Assembly (NCBI RefSeq): GCF_003443675.1 | Contig: NZ_CP031963.1 | Coordinates: 4,496,001-4,560,000, forward strand | Direction: 5' to 3' | Origin: Aquimarina sp. BL5 | GTDB taxonomy: Bacteria; Bacteroidota; Bacteroidia; Flavobacteriales; Flavobacteriaceae | Length of the DNA: 64,000 nucleotides | Shown: positions 7,332 to 17,086 of the stretch, in pieces | Numbering within the stretch: position 1 is the stretch's first letter | How the letters are laid out: each line of letters begins with the position of its first letter | Notes under the pieces: model-generated | What the model was told of the DNA's origin: nothing | The model's database searches: none | The model's input: only the letters and a program-made list of their open reading frames with translations | Made by a program: the position numbers and the translations under genes

Positions 7332-9308
7332 TTAAGATGCCTTTGGTAATGTAATACAAAAAGTACTTCCTTCGCCAAGGATACTTTTCACCTTTATCTC
7401 ACCTTTATTTAGCTCTATAAGTTCCTTGCAAATTTTTAAGCCAAGTCCAGTTCCTGTTTCTTGTTGGGTACCCTCCGTGGTAAAAGTATCTTCTGAAAAA
7501 AGTCTTCCCAGATTTTCCTGAGGTATCCCGACTCCAGTATCCTGAAAACAAATCTCATAATGTTTTTCCTTTTCTTCAGAGTGTAAGGTAATAGAATCTC
7601 CAGGTTTACAAAATTTAATAGCATTCGCTATTAGGTTTTGTGATACGATGGAAAACATGTCTTTGTCAGCAAACACCATTGTAGAATCTAGTTGATTCTC
7701 CAGTTTAATATCCTTAAGCTCTGCTTTAGGTTCGAAAAAGGTAAATTTGCTATGGATTACATCTTTGATATTAAACTCAGTTGGTTTTGCATTCAACTCT
7801 TTCATTTGTGATTTAGACCAGTTCAGCAAATTATTCAACATAATCGAAGTTTGATGTGTTTTGTTTGCAAGCAAGGGAATAATTTCCTGAAACTCTTCTG
7901 TAGATATAGCATCTTCTTTTAATAAATTTAATGTGCCATCAAGACCGTGAATCTCATTTTTTAGATCATGAGAGATGATCGAGAATAGTTTGTTTTTCAC
8001 CTGATTAGACTCGTTCAATTCTTTTATGTATCTTTTTCTTTCTTTACGTGTTTTTATGATGAAAATTAAAAAGATGAATATGAGAATCGAAACGCCTAAA
8101 CTTATAAAAGTAAATATTCGATACCTATATAATTCTTCTTTTGTTTGTAGTTCTCTTTTTTTCTGTTCTTCCAGAAGTTTTAGTTGTTCTAGTTCAGATT
8201 TGAAACGAGCTTCTGCTTGTGTGATTTTTTCTGTAGTTTCATCAGATGAATTTTGATCTGCTATCTCCTGATATTTCTTTTGCCATGCGAATGCTTTTGT
8301 AAAATTACCTCTTGCAGAATCTAATGTTGCAGAATATTTATAATTAGTAAGTAATAAAGGGGTAGTTTTTAGCTTTATTAATTCTTTGCGCGCTTCTGTC
8401 AATAGACGTTCTGCTTCTTCATATTTTTCTGTTCTGATTGCGATTAAACCTAATTGTTGTTTTGTATTTGCAGCAACTTTATTGTTTTGTGCTCTTAGAG
8501 CGGCGTAATACGAAGAGTCATAGTATTTTTTGGATTTTTGGTATTCTCTTTTATCCAATGCTAAAGATGCAAGTCTGTTATATGCTAAAGACTCACTTAA
8601 TGTACTATTATTTTGTTTACTAATCTTTAAGGATTCTTTAGTCAATATTTCTGCACTATCTATTCTTTTCTGTGCAATGTAGACTAAAGCTAAATTATTA
8701 AGGGACGCTCCTAGTTTTTTTGAATTGTGTTGCTTTTTTAGAGCAATTGATTTTTTATAATATTTTTCTGCCAGTTCTAATTTATCTATATCCGAGTAGA
8801 TATTAGCCATGTTATTATAGGTACTAGATAAAACTAAACCGTCTTTTATTCTTTCAAAATATAAGTTAGCTTTTAGGATATAATGTATTGCTTGTTCTGA
8901 GTTTCCTCTTCCTTGTTCTATTGTTGATTTATTATTATTTATGATGGCTAGGCCTCTCGGGTAGTTTGCTATTTTATAATAAATAATGGCTTTGTCATAA
9001 TTATGAAATGCTTTTATATGCTGCTGCGTATAATTATAAACATTTCCAATTTGGGTATATACATCACCAATTCCTTTGTTATACTGTATTTTCTTAGAAA
9101 TAGATAGTAGTTTATTCTCATAAGATAATGCTGTCTCATACTTTCCTGTTAACCAAAGTTTTTTAAAATGTTTCATGGCGTTATCAAAAACAACAGAATC
9201 TTTCTGTGTTTTAATTGTAGGAAGTATACTATCCAAAGATTTGTTTTGCGAAAATCCAGAATAACATAATAGCATAAGTAGGCCAACGATAAGAGTAGTT
9301 TTTTTCAT
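7332..9308 (-). CDS. TPR-containing sensor histidine kinase
   Basis: 658 residues from ATG at 9308 (MKKTTLIVGLLML). Order: signal peptide, about eight TPR-like repeats of a periplasmic sensor (about 30-365; e.g. NLALVYIAQKRIDSAE), a coiled coil, one membrane segment (FTFISLGVSILIFIFLIFII, about 398-418), HisKA with the phospho-accepting His in FSIISHDLKNEIHG (near 447), and a HATPase domain with NLIANAIKF (N box), DTGVGIP (G1) and GTGLGL (G2). It should autophosphorylate on His and pass phosphate to an unlinked response regulator; none is adjacent. TPR-kinases of this type are common in Bacteroidota and their ligands are unknown. An upstream in-frame ATG at 9341 would put charged residues before the signal peptide and was not used. 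Confidence 0.88.
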   Translation of the reverse strand: MKKTTLIVGLLMLLCYSGFSQNKSLDSILPTIKTQKDSVVFDNAMKHFKKLWLTGKYETALSYENKLLSISKKIQYNKGIGDVYTQIGNVYNYTQQHIKAFHNYDKAIIYYKIANYPRGLAIINNNKSTIEQGRGNSEQAIHYILKANLYFERIKDGLVLSSTYNNMANIYSDIDKLELAEKYYKKSIALKKQHNSKKLGASLNNLALVYIAQKRIDSAEILTKESLKISKQNNSTLSESLAYNRLASLALDKREYQKSKKYYDSSYYAALRAQNNKVAANTKQQLGLIAIRTEKYEEAERLLTEARKELIKLKTTPLLLTNYKYSATLDSARGNFTKAFAWQKKYQEIADQNSSDETTEKITQAEARFKSELEQLKLLEEQKKRELQTKEELYRYRIFTFISLGVSILIFIFLIFIIKTRKERKRYIKELNESNQVKNKLFSIISHDLKNEIHGLDGTLNLLKEDAISTEEFQEIIPLLANKTHQTSIMLNNLLNWSKSQMKELNAKPTEFNIKDVIHSKFTFFEPKAELKDIKLENQLDSTMVFADKDMFSIVSQNLIANAIKFCKPGDSITLHSEEKEKHYEICFQDTGVGIPQENLGRLFSEDTFTTEGTQQETGTGLGLKICKELIELNKGEIKVKSILGEGSTFCITLPKAS

Positions 9309-9518
9309 ATATTCTATTTTGGGAAAACAGATTAAATGCAATTTAGATCCGCAAAATACTAATATTTTACTTATTAACTATTTATTTGTAGTACTATTCT
9401 TTCTAAAATATGTTGTTTTTTATGGTTTTGCCGTAATTGATATGTTTTTCGGATTTTAATAGTAGAGTTTACTTGCAGAAATTAACGTGCGTGTAATCAA
9501 TATTTTATTGATTATAAT

Positions 9519-10070
9519 CTATTTAGTATATTCAGTAGATGTATTATGTTTTGATATAAGCTTTTGGTCGCACCAATACCATACGGCATCTTCACTCCCA
9601 GGTTCATACGGAGCAAACTTGTCGAATTCCATGCCAATTTTTTCCATCACTCTGATTGATGCTTTATTTTCTTTCATTGCAATTGCAATTATCTTTTTTA
9701 ATTTGAGTTTATCAAATCCGTAAGTCAAAATTGCCTGAGATGCTTCTGTTGCAATACCCGATCCCCAAAATTCAGGCAAGAATCTATAACCAAGGTCAAT
9801 TTCATCAAATTCTGGTAAATAGGCTAAACCGGCCCAACCTACAAATTGCATCCCATTCTTTAGAACAGTAGCCCATCTTCCGTATCCATACTTATCATAA
9901 TCGTTAATTCTTATCTGTATTGCCTTTTCTATTTCTTCGATAGATTCAACCACAGGTTCCCCAGTATATTTTTGTACATCTGGATCAGAATACAACCTAA
10001 ATAGTTTCTCCTTATCATCCAGAGTAATTCTTCTTAACAATAGTCTTTCTGTTTCAATTAAGGTCTTCAT
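9519..10070 (-). CDS. GNAT-family N-acetyltransferase (RimJ/RimL type)
   Basis: 183 residues with the RimL-like GNAT fold: start IETERLLLRRITLDDKEKLF, the mid-strand FVGWAGLAYLPEFDEIDLGY, acetyl-CoA loop region FWGSGIATEASQAILTYGF, and KLKKIIAIAMKENKASIRVM with GMEF, where RVMEKIGM is the conserved helix. Members transfer acetyl from acetyl-CoA to protein N-termini, amino acids or small amines; the substrate is unknown. It stands alone between the histidine kinase and a hypothetical gene on the same strand. The end carries a polar tail (ISKHNTSTEYTK) of no known role. Confidence 0.88.
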   Translation of the reverse strand: MKTLIETERLLLRRITLDDKEKLFRLYSDPDVQKYTGEPVVESIEEIEKAIQIRINDYDKYGYGRWATVLKNGMQFVGWAGLAYLPEFDEIDLGYRFLPEFWGSGIATEASQAILTYGFDKLKLKKIIAIAMKENKASIRVMEKIGMEFDKFAPYEPGSEDAVWYWCDQKLISKHNTSTEYTK

Positions 10071-10274
10071 TTTATTGCTTATAATGTTTAATATGTGTCA
10101 AGTCGGGCAGGAAACAAGTGATTACTTTTGTTTTTCTTATTTAATACCTACCTAAGAACTACAATTACTAAAATATATAATAAAAGAAGTTCTAGATCAA
10201 AAGATTTCGCGACTTTGTCAATAAACAACCATCTTTCGAATTAACTTAAATCTCCTTATCTGCTGTATATAGCG

Positions 10275-10688
10275 TTATATACTCTTTTTGTTTTTTTCAA
10301 TTCCATTTAGTTTGTGCACAAAGTTTTTAAGATTATTTTTCCAGTCCAATTTGATATTTTCATTCCTTAAGTTCCTATCTTTATTAAAGTCTAATTGTAT
10401 TTCGGTATTTCTAATTATGCAATGTGTACAATCATTTATGTAAGTTTCGTAGGTCATATAATCCCACCAAGCTATAAAATCTAACCAAATTGGTTCATAA
10501 ACAGGATTTCTACGAATTGACCAAGAGTATATTAGATTAGGTGTTTTATCATTTAATTCCCATCTAGGTTTTCCTTTAAACTCTCTTTCAATTTCTTCAA
10601 TTATTGTCCACCCTGATTTCTCCAATTGATTCCTCAATTCAGTAATCTGTTTCCCTTGTTTTGTATTGGCTAAATTAGTCTTAGACAT
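10275..10688 (-). CDS. Hypothetical cytoplasmic protein
   Basis: 137 residues, not recognised. It has no signal peptide or membrane segment, a Lys/Glu/Asn-rich composition and several tryptophans (SGWTIIEEIERE, PRWELNDK, PIWLDFIAWWDYMTY), and two cysteines in NDCTHCIIRN, a CxxC. The sequence looks like a real soluble domain rather than noise, and the open frame is flanked by AT-rich spacers. It could be an accessory gene, since it has no obvious partners: the acetyltransferase is 205 bases downstream and the metalloprotease ends after a terminator upstream. Confidence 0.6.
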   Translation of the reverse strand: MSKTNLANTKQGKQITELRNQLEKSGWTIIEEIEREFKGKPRWELNDKTPNLIYSWSIRRNPVYEPIWLDFIAWWDYMTYETYINDCTHCIIRNTEIQLDFNKDRNLRNENIKLDWKNNLKNFVHKLNGIEKNKKSI

Positions 10689-10780
10689 TCAATGGTCTTT
10701 TGTAGCGAATTGTAATTGTATGTAAACATATAATTTACGATTAATGTTTTTTTTAAAGAAACTAAAAATTCTCAATATAA

Positions 10781-10811
10781 AAAACCACGACATTGGGTAT
10801 CGTGGTTTTTG
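10781..10811 (-). terminator. Rho-independent terminator of the metalloprotease gene
   Basis: Perfect stem AAAAACCACGA (10781-10791) / TCGTGGTTTTT (10801-10811) with a 9-base loop, 29 bases after the leftward metalloprotease stop. Symmetric A- and T-runs allow it to work in both directions. Confidence 0.85.
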
Positions 10812-10839
10812 TATAAAATATAGTACGGAGATTATTCCG

Positions 10840-13329
10840 TTATTTTTTTGGATCAAGTATTAATGAAATTCTCTCTGCAGCATCTTGTAAGTGATAACGT
10901 GTCATTCGGTCTGCTGTTCTACCTATAGCATTTCTGAGATCTCGCTGTAGGTTTTTTAGTTCTGCTCTAACAATTGGTCGAATATCACTTTGTGAAACGT
11001 TTACATTAGTTCGTCTTACAAAACGTCTAAAATTTGGTGGTATTGGCGCTTGTTCCTTTGTCATTAAAAATTCTAACCTTTCGATATATGCTCGCTGAAG
11101 ATTACGACGATATACATCAATTACAGTACCTTTTCGTAACTCACTCCAGATGCCTGATCTTAGTTCTGTCATCATATCAATCAGGTTATAAGCATCCTTG
11201 TTATTGATAGCTTCGTTTTCTATTAATCGCGCCATTCTACCCTGATCAAGTAAATTGTTTAATGTTCTGGTCTGAAATCCTCTTACACGTTCCACACTAC
11301 CGGCAGATTCTATTTTATTAAAAATAGTACTGTCTAATAACCAATCTGGAGTAGAAAACAACTGCTCTTGTAGAAATGCCATGGCACGTTTTTGGTTTTC
11401 CTTAGTTACATGCGTATATACGGCACCTTCTTGATCGTAGGTTTTGTAGTATTCGTATACACCACCTATGTTAGACGCAACGTGTCCCATGTATCTGTTA
11501 AATTGGTTTAGAACCTGACCATACATGGTTTCTAGATCATCATAGTTTTTTCCATCTTCTGCGGTCCATTTTATTAGATTAGGTACAATCCTTTTTAGAT
11601 TGGCAATACCATAAGTACTTGCTTTTACGGCATCGTCGCCAAGATCTTCTGTTTGTGAACTAGGATCTATTACTCCAAATTGTTGTCTACCAAAACGGTA
11701 TTTAGGATCATCGGCATGTTTTAGAATCCAGCTATCTAAGGTTTTCTTTTCTTCTTCTGCTGTAGTTCCAAGAATTGGACGATACCCCCATCTAATGGCA
11801 TGTTTATCGTAGATTCCTATTTCTGGCATGAGTGCTACATCGCCATCACCTGGTTGTGCTATGTAATTGAAACGAGCATAATCCATAATGGATGGGGCTG
11901 TTCCATATTTTTTAGTAAACTCAGGATCACGAAGTGATTCTACGGGATATGCAACACTGCTTCCCATATTATGTGGTAATCCTAGTGTATGACCAACTTC
12001 ATGAGAAGATACAAATCTAATTAACCTCCCCATAACTTCGTCTTTAAAAGCTACTCCTTGCGCATCTGGATTGATCGCTGCTGTTTGCACAAAAAACCAG
12101 TTACGTAATAACGACATTACATTATGATACCAGTTAATATCACTTTCTAGAATTTCTCCTGATCTTGGATCACTTACGTGCGGCCCATTAGCATTTGGTA
12201 TTGGAGAAGCTAAATAACGAACAACTGAGTAGCGTGCATCTTCAGGACTCCAATCTGGATCTTCTTCTTTGGTAGGAGGATCTTTGGCAATGATTGCTTT
12301 TTTAAAACCAGCTTTTTCAAAAGCTACTTGCCAGTCTTCTATACCTTGTTTAATATATTTTCTCCATTTTTCTGGTGTAGCTCGATCGATATAGTAAATA
12401 ATCTGTTTTTTAGGAACTACTAACTCTCCAGTATTAAATTTTTCAACATCTTCATCTCGTACTTCTAGTCTCCATCGATCTAAATATCGTATCGTTTTAC
12501 TTTCTTGTGCCTCTAGTCCATAATCCGTTTGACCTCTAGCAAACCATCCAACACGTTGATCAAATATTCTACGTTTCATAGGTGTTTCTGGAAGTAAAAT
12601 CATAGAATTACTCATTTCTAAAGAAATTGTTCCTGTACTTGCATTAGAAGGAGGCTCTCCAGCGTTATATGTTTTTACATGTCGTGTTTCTATATTAAGA
12701 GGGTAACTTCTAATAGAATCTATATACGACAAGCTAGCATCTAATCGTGTAATCTTGTATCTTTTTCTTCTGGAAGCAGGGAAACCAAGTGCTTTCACAT
12801 CTTTTTTAAATAAATCTGTGACATCAATAACCGTGGCGTTATTAACAGAATCTTTATGAAATGCTTTTATAGGAAACGAAAACAATACAGGTTCGAAATT
12901 CGAATTCTCAACGGCCTCATGAATAGGTAAAGAATCAGCAGCATATATCTGATGAGATACAACGCGAAGTAATACTTGTTTGTTTTTTCTTTGCCATCTA
13001 AGTACTTGTGTATTTTGTTTGCCACCACCAAAACCAATTCCTGTGGCGGTTTTAGCAATTCTTGTAACCATTAACATTTCTCTGTTGAACAAAGAATCTG
13101 GTATTTCATAAAAGTATTTGTCTTCTATGTTATGAACTGTAAAAAGCCCTGGATCACTTTTTGCTTTTTTGGTAATGACTTCACTATATGGTTTGATAGC
13201 ATTTTTGTCTTTGCCAGGTTTTTTTGCTCCTGCAGTTGCAGGAGTTTTTCCTTTTTTATTCTGAAAAGCAGAACAACTAGAAAATGTAACTACTACTATT
13301 AGTAATAGATATAGAGTACTTTTGCGCAT
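10840..13329 (-). CDS. Large zinc-dependent metalloprotease lipoprotein (DUF5117/DUF5118 type)
   Basis: 829 residues. A lipobox (VVVTFSSCSAFQ) puts it in the envelope. The N-terminal half matches the Bacteroidota DUF5118/DUF5117 region; the middle holds the metzincin-like zinc site HEVGHTLGLPHN (about 443-454: HExxHxxGxxH) and a Met-turn candidate PSIMDYARFNY. The C-terminal region (about 560-829) is helical and Arg-rich, matching the DUF4953 part of this family. Members are thought to be secreted peptidases of unknown target. TATCTTCG on the minus strand (13348-13355) is one base off the -7 consensus. The gene is divergent from the membrane protein at 13496 and ends in a strong terminator. 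Confidence 0.9.
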   Translation of the reverse strand: MRKSTLYLLLIVVVTFSSCSAFQNKKGKTPATAGAKKPGKDKNAIKPYSEVITKKAKSDPGLFTVHNIEDKYFYEIPDSLFNREMLMVTRIAKTATGIGFGGGKQNTQVLRWQRKNKQVLLRVVSHQIYAADSLPIHEAVENSNFEPVLFSFPIKAFHKDSVNNATVIDVTDLFKKDVKALGFPASRRKRYKITRLDASLSYIDSIRSYPLNIETRHVKTYNAGEPPSNASTGTISLEMSNSMILLPETPMKRRIFDQRVGWFARGQTDYGLEAQESKTIRYLDRWRLEVRDEDVEKFNTGELVVPKKQIIYYIDRATPEKWRKYIKQGIEDWQVAFEKAGFKKAIIAKDPPTKEEDPDWSPEDARYSVVRYLASPIPNANGPHVSDPRSGEILESDINWYHNVMSLLRNWFFVQTAAINPDAQGVAFKDEVMGRLIRFVSSHEVGHTLGLPHNMGSSVAYPVESLRDPEFTKKYGTAPSIMDYARFNYIAQPGDGDVALMPEIGIYDKHAIRWGYRPILGTTAEEEKKTLDSWILKHADDPKYRFGRQQFGVIDPSSQTEDLGDDAVKASTYGIANLKRIVPNLIKWTAEDGKNYDDLETMYGQVLNQFNRYMGHVASNIGGVYEYYKTYDQEGAVYTHVTKENQKRAMAFLQEQLFSTPDWLLDSTIFNKIESAGSVERVRGFQTRTLNNLLDQGRMARLIENEAINNKDAYNLIDMMTELRSGIWSELRKGTVIDVYRRNLQRAYIERLEFLMTKEQAPIPPNFRRFVRRTNVNVSQSDIRPIVRAELKNLQRDLRNAIGRTADRMTRYHLQDAAERISLILDPKK

Positions 13330-13495
13330 GAGTTATTTTTTATCGGCCGAAGATAAAGAAATACATATGGGTTATAAGTGAAAGGAAAGTTAAAACCTAT
13401 ACGTCAGATGTTTAGTGTTTTAAGCATTGAAAAGCATAATCTTATAAGAATTAGAATAATTAAATTACTTTAGTCTTCAATTATTAAAGTGCCTT

Positions 13496-14794
13496 ATGCA
13501 GTATAGTGTGTCAAATCATTTACTTAGAATATTTCTTTATCTACTTGTTTGTGTATATGTTATTTGGCTTGGAGTGATAATCGAACCTGATACGATAAGT
13601 TATGTAGGTCTGTCTTTGATTACACCGCCAGGATATGGTACTTTTTTGTTTGTTTTTCGGAAGTTATTTGGAGAAGGTCATTATTATCCCATTATAGTAT
13701 TCGTTCAATTGGTTTTAGGATTTGCCTCTTCTATATATTTAGTTAGAACTATAAAAAATGTATTTCAGGTAGATAAGAGATTATTGATTTTAATTGATGT
13801 TGTTTTATTAGCCCCTATTTTTATTCCTGAATATTTGACCGTAAATCGCATCGTAACCCAGGGTTTGGCGTATCCTTGTTTTTTGGTCATTGCAGCATTT
13901 TTGATTCAATATCTTTTTTTGAACAATAAAAAAGTAATCATCTATCTACTATCTAGTGTTTTTATAGGAATGTTAATACGAACACAGTTTTTCTTTATCA
14001 TTCCAGTATTGTTGTTGATTTTTGGATATCAGTGGTATGCTACTAAAAATTTCAGAAAATTTGCAATTCCAATCATTGTAATAGTACTGTTCCCAATGTT
14101 AATTTCATTAGTGCAAAAAACATTTAACTATGTTGTTCACGATACTTATATAAATATTTCAAGTACAGGACTTCAGGTAATGATTATGCCTTTTTTTGTA
14201 GCGGATCAAGAGGATTATAAGATTTATGATGATTCCAAAACTCAGGAATATTATAAGCATATGTATCAAATTGCTATGGATCGAAAATTACTGGATGATT
14301 TTTATGTCCCAGTGAATGATAATGTATTTCATCATTTTGATTATAATTTTGTCAATATATCTTATGGAGTACTTTCTATAGAAGGAAGAAAGTTTTTAAT
14401 GCCATCAAACCCAGATTCTCCTGAAGCATTGATTGCTAATGATAAATTCTTAATGAATATGTGGTTGCCTTTGTTGTTAGATAATTTCTGGAAGTGCTTA
14501 GATCTTTTTTATAAGAACGTAGAAAATGCTTTTGGAGGATTTTATATGATATGGTTATCGCTATTGCTCTTAATAGGTTCTTTATATTTTTGGATGAAGT
14601 ATAAAGAAAAATTGGCTTTAATAGCATTTATATGGATGTTGTTCACTTTTAGTAATGTCATTTTGGTATGTATTGTACAGCATAGTATAAGTAGATATAT
14701 GATTTATCATCAATGGATGCTTCCTGTTTTACTTATTTTATTTCTAGATGTGATTGGTAAAAGATTATATCCTATTTCTGCATCAGAAAATTAA
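13496..14794 (+). CDS. Polytopic membrane protein, possible GT-C-like glycosyltransferase
   Basis: 432 residues with about ten hydrophobic segments (e.g. LLRIFLYLLVCVYVIWLGVI, IIYLLSSVFIGMLI, FFFIIPVLLLIFGYQW) and one long soluble loop (about 225-330). The layout of a first membrane helix followed by an acidic loop (EPDTISYVG) and a multi-helix bundle resembles GT-C glycosyltransferases, which use polyprenyl-phosphate sugars; that link is tentative and no motif proves it. It could instead be a Wzy-like or other uncharacterised membrane protein. The 3' end overlaps the convergent gene at 14791 by four bases, so no terminator separates them. Confidence 0.6.
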   Translation: MQYSVSNHLLRIFLYLLVCVYVIWLGVIIEPDTISYVGLSLITPPGYGTFLFVFRKLFGEGHYYPIIVFVQLVLGFASSIYLVRTIKNVFQVDKRLLILIDVVLLAPIFIPEYLTVNRIVTQGLAYPCFLVIAAFLIQYLFLNNKKVIIYLLSSVFIGMLIRTQFFFIIPVLLLIFGYQWYATKNFRKFAIPIIVIVLFPMLISLVQKTFNYVVHDTYINISSTGLQVMIMPFFVADQEDYKIYDDSKTQEYYKHMYQIAMDRKLLDDFYVPVNDNVFHHFDYNFVNISYGVLSIEGRKFLMPSNPDSPEALIANDKFLMNMWLPLLLDNFWKCLDLFYKNVENAFGGFYMIWLSLLLLIGSLYFWMKYKEKLALIAFIWMLFTFSNVILVCIVQHSISRYMIYHQWMLPVLLILFLDVIGKRLYPISASEN

Positions 14795-16290
14795 TCTTTA
14801 TTAGATTGAGTTACTACTTCTAGTGTGGTTTGATATAGATCGGATTTTAATACCCAGGCTTTTAACCAGGCATAAAAACTCATCGTAAAAATATCTTCCT
14901 GTTCAGGATTATTTCGACTTAAGGAATCTTTTATTTTAGCTAAAAACTCTTTTGTATTTATAGTGTCACTATGTAAGTAAAAGCTCATTGTTAATGATAG
15001 AAACTCCAAAACTCGATCTTCATTATTGTTTTTAAGGTAATTTCGATGCTTTTTTCTAAATCCTTTTACTCGCGATTCTACAATATCTATATGATCTAGT
15101 TCGATATGTAATAGTATTTCTGTAAGGTTTTTTTTAATCACCCAGATAATTCCGGCTTTTTCAGTGTACCAAGTATCGCTATGATGTAATTCATTTAGTA
15201 ATTTTAAGGCTTCCTTACATCGAGATTGCTGAAAATAGAATACAATTAGGGTTAGTTTTAGATCTAAAATATAAGAGGTTTGATCTTTTATTTTGTTGAA
15301 GTCAAAATTTTCTAAAGACAATATTGCTTTTTCTGCTTGGCCAGTGTAATTATAATTCAGAGCTTTCAGTAGTTCAAGTTGAGGGAGGAATCTTTTGTAG
15401 TACTTACCTCTTTGCTTTGTCATCTGTTGCTCCATTCTTTTTAGATATTCTTGCGATGTGACAAAGTTTTTATTTCTAAAATAAGAATTAGCAACATAAT
15501 ATAGTATCTGAATATGGTAGAATAGATGCTTATCAGTAAATTGTTCCTTTGATTCAATTTGTTGATAAGTCTCTTCTACAAAAGAAAGAATCGAATGAAA
15601 ATTACGAGCTGCATTTGCTGCTTGATTTATGATTTCGAGTATTTTGAATAATGATCGAAACGTCAAGTCATTTGTAATTGAAAGGTCGAAATTATCCAAA
15701 GAATCACTAATGGTTTGAGCAATATTGCTACGATTTTGAGAAAGCTTATCCTGAATGTTAGCGTAAAAAAGATTTAAGTTCTCCTCCTGTTGTAATAACT
15801 TTTGATTATTTCTAAAATCCTTTATTAAATGATCTAAAGATGTGTCTGGATCTACATGTGAATATTGAATTTTAGTATAATAAATCTCATGCAGTATACT
15901 AAATAGATCATAGGTTTTAGCTTTTAATGTTGCCTTTCTAATGGTTTTTATTGCAATTTTATATTGTTTTTGTTCGAAGAAAATTCTGCTGGCGAGGAGT
16001 AGTTTTAATATTTCCATCTCTTCAGAGGTTTCACTGTCAAAACTTTTGGTAGCAATAAAATCGATTAAGTTATCGTGTAATCTTTTACAGAGAGCGTGAA
16101 AAGCACCTTTAGCTCTTTTTCCGTATAACTGTATATCTAAGTCTTTTCTATTATCATTTATAGGATCTAATAGTTTGAATAATTGAATGTTTTTAGTGTC
16201 ATTTCTTTTATTTTTCTGTTTAAGGGTGCTTATAAAACTTCTTTTCTCTTCAGAAGATAAGGTAGCAATTATAGAAGAAATTGTGTTCAT
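14791..16290 (-). CDS. Helical-repeat (TPR-like) protein of unknown function
   Basis: 499 residues, almost wholly alpha-helical with TPR-like pairs (e.g. LLASRIFFEQKQYKIAIKTI, ILYYVANSYFRNKNFVTSQE, LKALNYNYTGQAEKAILSLE). No signal peptide, membrane helix or catalytic motif is seen. The N-terminus (SSEEKRSFISTLKQKNKRND) resembles a family of Bacteroidota proteins seen near regulators and membrane genes, with no known role. It probably works as a cytoplasmic scaffold. Convergent with the membrane protein at 13496, overlapping by four bases, an arrangement in which read-through would produce antisense RNA. Confidence 0.7.
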   Translation of the reverse strand: MNTISSIIATLSSEEKRSFISTLKQKNKRNDTKNIQLFKLLDPINDNRKDLDIQLYGKRAKGAFHALCKRLHDNLIDFIATKSFDSETSEEMEILKLLLASRIFFEQKQYKIAIKTIRKATLKAKTYDLFSILHEIYYTKIQYSHVDPDTSLDHLIKDFRNNQKLLQQEENLNLFYANIQDKLSQNRSNIAQTISDSLDNFDLSITNDLTFRSLFKILEIINQAANAARNFHSILSFVEETYQQIESKEQFTDKHLFYHIQILYYVANSYFRNKNFVTSQEYLKRMEQQMTKQRGKYYKRFLPQLELLKALNYNYTGQAEKAILSLENFDFNKIKDQTSYILDLKLTLIVFYFQQSRCKEALKLLNELHHSDTWYTEKAGIIWVIKKNLTEILLHIELDHIDIVESRVKGFRKKHRNYLKNNNEDRVLEFLSLTMSFYLHSDTINTKEFLAKIKDSLSRNNPEQEDIFTMSFYAWLKAWVLKSDLYQTTLEVVTQSNKD

Positions 16291-16470
16291 TATATCGTAA
16301 GTATATGTAGGGTGATTATACTGTAAATATTGAATAAATTACTTAATAATCACAAATATATCATAAGTTTTTTGTGAATATTGAGTTTTTTAACCGATCA
16401 AGTCGTTGCAAATTTGTCCTGTTCAAAACAAACAATTGAAATAAAAATTTAATCATCAAAATCAATTATT

Positions 16471-16947
16471 ATGGACTACAAGTTTAGTAACGATGTAACA
16501 GAAGAAATTAAAAAAGATGACATCGCTAAAAAAGAAACTAAAGTATATGATCAAAAACCAACACCAGCATTTATAAGTGCTTCTTGGGTAGCATTGTTTG
16601 CGGGTATGATTTCATTCTGTACTGGTTTGTGGAATGCAGAAATGCTATTAAATGAAAAGGGATATTATTTTACCATCTTATTATTTGGTCTATTCTCTGC
16701 AGTATCGGTTCAGAAAAATGTACGAGATAAGCTAGAGGGATTGCAGGTTACAGAAATCTATTACGGTATCAGTTGGTTCGCGGCATTAGCATCTATTGTG
16801 TTATTGATCATAGGTTTATGGAATGCAGATCTAGATCTTAGTGAAAAAGGATTTTACGGGATGTCATTCACACTTAGTTTGTTTGCTGCCATTGCAGTGC
16901 AAAAAAACACTAGAGATAAAAAATTCATTGAAAGTAAGGATGCATAA
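16471..16947 (+). CDS. yiaA: YiaA/YiaB-family inner membrane protein
   Basis: 158 residues containing two copies of the YiaAB two-helix domain: [20 protein letters not shown] with [20 protein letters not shown] (about 35-85), and [20 protein letters not shown] with [20 protein letters not shown] (about 100-152). The repeats share GLWNAxxxLxEKGxY, showing internal duplication. The N-terminal 30 residues are charged and cytoplasmic. The family's role in the inner membrane is unknown, with links to envelope stress only. A terminator follows, so it is a single-gene unit. Confidence 0.85.
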   Translation: MDYKFSNDVTEEIKKDDIAKKETKVYDQKPTPAFISASWVALFAGMISFCTGLWNAEMLLNEKGYYFTILLFGLFSAVSVQKNVRDKLEGLQVTEIYYGISWFAALASIVLLIIGLWNADLDLSEKGFYGMSFTLSLFAAIAVQKNTRDKKFIESKDA

Positions 16948-16967
16948 TTGGAATATTAATCAAAAGG

Positions 16968-16991
16968 AGGAACTGCATTTTTGTAGTTCCT
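16968..16991 (+). terminator. Rho-independent terminator after yiaA
   Basis: AGGAACTGCA (16968-16977) pairs with TGTAGTTCCT (16982-16991) over ten positions with one G-T pair and a TTTT loop; it is followed by TGTTTTG, a partial T-run, 20 bases after the stop codon. Confidence 0.7.
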
Positions 16992-17086
16992 TGTTTTGAT
17001 GATTAGAAAAGGCAGCTGCTGCTGTGGCTGTCTTTTTAATTTAAAGTTGATTGATAGTTTTTACTTAATATTAAAATCAAGAAGTT

